The notes under the pieces are model-generated. The model was given only the letters and a program-made list of their open reading frames with translations. It searched no databases and was not told the DNA's origin. The translations under genes and the position numbers were made by a program. A stretch of 37,446 nt of DNA from Candidatus Nomurabacteria bacterium RIFCSPHIGHO2_01_FULL_40_20 (GTDB lineage: Bacteria > Patescibacteriota > Minisyncoccia > Phycocordibacterales > UBA9973): the NCBI GenBank assembly GCA_001786835.1, contig MFTO01000006.1, positions 1 through 37,446 on the forward strand. Direction: 5' to 3'. Below, piece after piece: positions 35,994-37,446 of the stretch; position 1 is the first letter of the stretch; every line of letters starts with the position of its first letter.

Positions 35994-36656
35994 ATGGAAA
36001 TTCACCTAAAGCCTTATGAAAAAGCTCCGGAATACTTAACGGAAACTATTCTAAAGAAATTAAATAAAGGGCAGAAAGTCCTTTGGTTTGTGACCGGAGG
36101 CTCTTCTATAAAAATTGCAAGCAAGGTCTCAAAAAAGCTTGCCGGCTCCCCTATGGAGAACCTCACTGTGATGCTCACTGATGAGCGCTATGGGCCTGTG
36201 GGACACCCAAACTCAAATTGGCAGGGACTCATGCTAGAAGGTTTTGAACTACTAAAAGCAAAATTAATTCCAATACTCTCCGGAAAAAACATGGAAGAAA
36301 CCGCTAAAGATTTTGCTTTAAAAATGCAAGAAGAATTTCCAAAAGCAGAATATAAGATAGGACTTTTTGGCGTAGGTGCCGATGGTCACACTGCGGGAAT
36401 TCTACCGGAAAGCAAAGCATTTTCAAACGAGACGCTACTAGCTACTTGTTATCACACTCAAGAATTTGATCGAATAACAATGACGCCAGATGCCATCGAC
36501 AAACTAGACGAGGCAGTAGTATGTATGCACGGCAAAGAAAAGTGGCCAGTGGTTAAAGATTTACTTCATGAGAACAAAGGTTTCAGAATCCAACCAGCGC
36601 AACTTTTGAAAAGATTAAAAAAATTAACAATTTTTAGTGACTACCAATATGAGTAA
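35994..36656 (+). CDS. pgl: 6-phosphogluconolactonase
   Basis: LWFVTGGSSIKIA, VMLTDERYGPVGHPNSNWQGL, GLFGVGADGHTAGILPES; MEIHLKPYEK start preferred over ORF-track start 35967, which lies upstream of the -10 box. Confidence 0.92.
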   Translation: MEIHLKPYEKAPEYLTETILKKLNKGQKVLWFVTGGSSIKIASKVSKKLAGSPMENLTVMLTDERYGPVGHPNSNWQGLMLEGFELLKAKLIPILSGKNMEETAKDFALKMQEEFPKAEYKIGLFGVGADGHTAGILPESKAFSNETLLATCYHTQEFDRITMTPDAIDKLDEAVVCMHGKEKWPVVKDLLHENKGFRIQPAQLLKRLKKLTIFSDYQYE

Positions 36657-37395
36657 AAAAATAGCGGTCATTGGTCTGGGAAAAATGGGTTCGCAGGTAG
36701 CAAGGAAACTTCATGAAGGTGGATTTGCTGTCATTGCGCACAATAGAAGCAAGGAGTCGGTAGATGAAGCAAAAGGTTTAGGAATGATTCCGGCTTATTC
36801 TAAAGAAGAAGTACTTTCCGCTTTCGCGGGCGAGAAAGTAATTCTCTGGCTGATGCTACCTCACGAGTCAATGGAAGAAGAGTTAGACATTTGGCTCTCG
36901 CTTGTGCCAAAAGGAAGTATTTTAGTGGATGCTGGAAATTCTGATTTTCGTCTTACTCGCAAACGAGCCGAAAAAGTAGCGGGCACAGGTTCCACTTTGA
37001 TGGATGTCGGCACCTCGGGAGGCATCTGGGGTTATAAAAATGGGTTCTCAATGATGTGCGGTGGAGAAAAAAATGCTTTTCAAGAAATAGAAGATTTTCT
37101 AAAAGTTCTCGCCAAGCCCGAAGGAGATTATCAGTATTTCGGACAGTCCGGCGCCGGGCACTTTGTGAAAATGACCCACAATGCCATTGAATACGGAATG
37201 ATGGAGTCGCTCGCTGAGGGTTATCGTCTTCTTAAAGACGGTCCTTATAAAAATATAGATCTAGCAAAAGCTGGTGAAGTCTGGCAACACCATAGCGTTA
37301 TCACTTCATGGTTAAACGAACTCTGCCGAGATGCGCTCAAAGAAAATCCAGAGTTAGAAGGTACGTATTCCTCTCAAGACCTTAGCACCACTTGA
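36649..37395 (+). CDS. gnd: 6-phosphogluconate dehydrogenase, C-terminally interrupted
   Basis: IAVIGLGKMGSQVARKLHEGGFAVIAHNRS, LVDAGNSDFRLTRKRAE, DVGTSGGIWGYKNGFSMMCGG, GAGHFVKMTHNAIEYGMMESLAEGY; family similarity ends at ELEG followed by TYSSQDLSTT*. Confidence 0.85.
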   Translation: MSKKIAVIGLGKMGSQVARKLHEGGFAVIAHNRSKESVDEAKGLGMIPAYSKEEVLSAFAGEKVILWLMLPHESMEEELDIWLSLVPKGSILVDAGNSDFRLTRKRAEKVAGTGSTLMDVGTSGGIWGYKNGFSMMCGGEKNAFQEIEDFLKVLAKPEGDYQYFGQSGAGHFVKMTHNAIEYGMMESLAEGYRLLKDGPYKNIDLAKAGEVWQHHSVITSWLNELCRDALKENPELEGTYSSQDLSTT

Positions 37396-37446
37396 TGTGG
37401 GGTAGTACTTAATGATAAATGAATTCTTTCTTGATTGTAGTATTGC

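Overview
The window looks like a chromosomal segment of a small-genome, Patescibacteria/CPR-like bacterium (my inference from gene content, AT-rich short intergenic regions and 16S sequence). It starts in the 5' part of a 16S rRNA gene on the minus strand and then carries about 45 genes. Recognisable genes include metK, an AlkA-type glycosylase, maf, a deoxyhypusine synthase-like gene, secG, an SBP_bac_5 lipoprotein, RNase J, an MFS transporter, HtrA, nrdA/nrdB, a DsbB/thioredoxin pair, dgkA, a cupredoxin, CYTH, tRNA-Gln, proC, pgl and an interrupted gnd. Most notable observations: (1) a proline-type transcription attenuator upstream of proC: a 24-aa unannotated leader peptide with P-V-P-P codons, mutually exclusive A:B / B:C / C:D stems and a terminator; (2) a LexA (HTH plus S24 autoprotease) fused in frame to a beta-class DNA methyltransferase, tail-to-tail with a PD-(D/E)XK-like nuclease, i.e. 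a possibly SOS-coupled restriction-modification system; (3) two tandem plus-strand ncRNA candidates, each with its own TTGACA-N17 promoter and intrinsic terminator and sharing two motifs at conserved spacing, and a third on the minus strand; (4) a tandem M14 carboxypeptidase pair in which one copy has lost key active-site residues; (5) a DUF218 / Cys-rich / Hint-domain fusion; (6) an NrdB with Phe at the radical-Tyr position; (7) widespread TATAAT-5..7nt-start architecture suggesting leaderless mRNAs; (8) a 105-bp terminal-inverted-repeat element abutting secG and a CTAG heptad array between nrdA and nrdB. All calls were made by reading; no searches were run.
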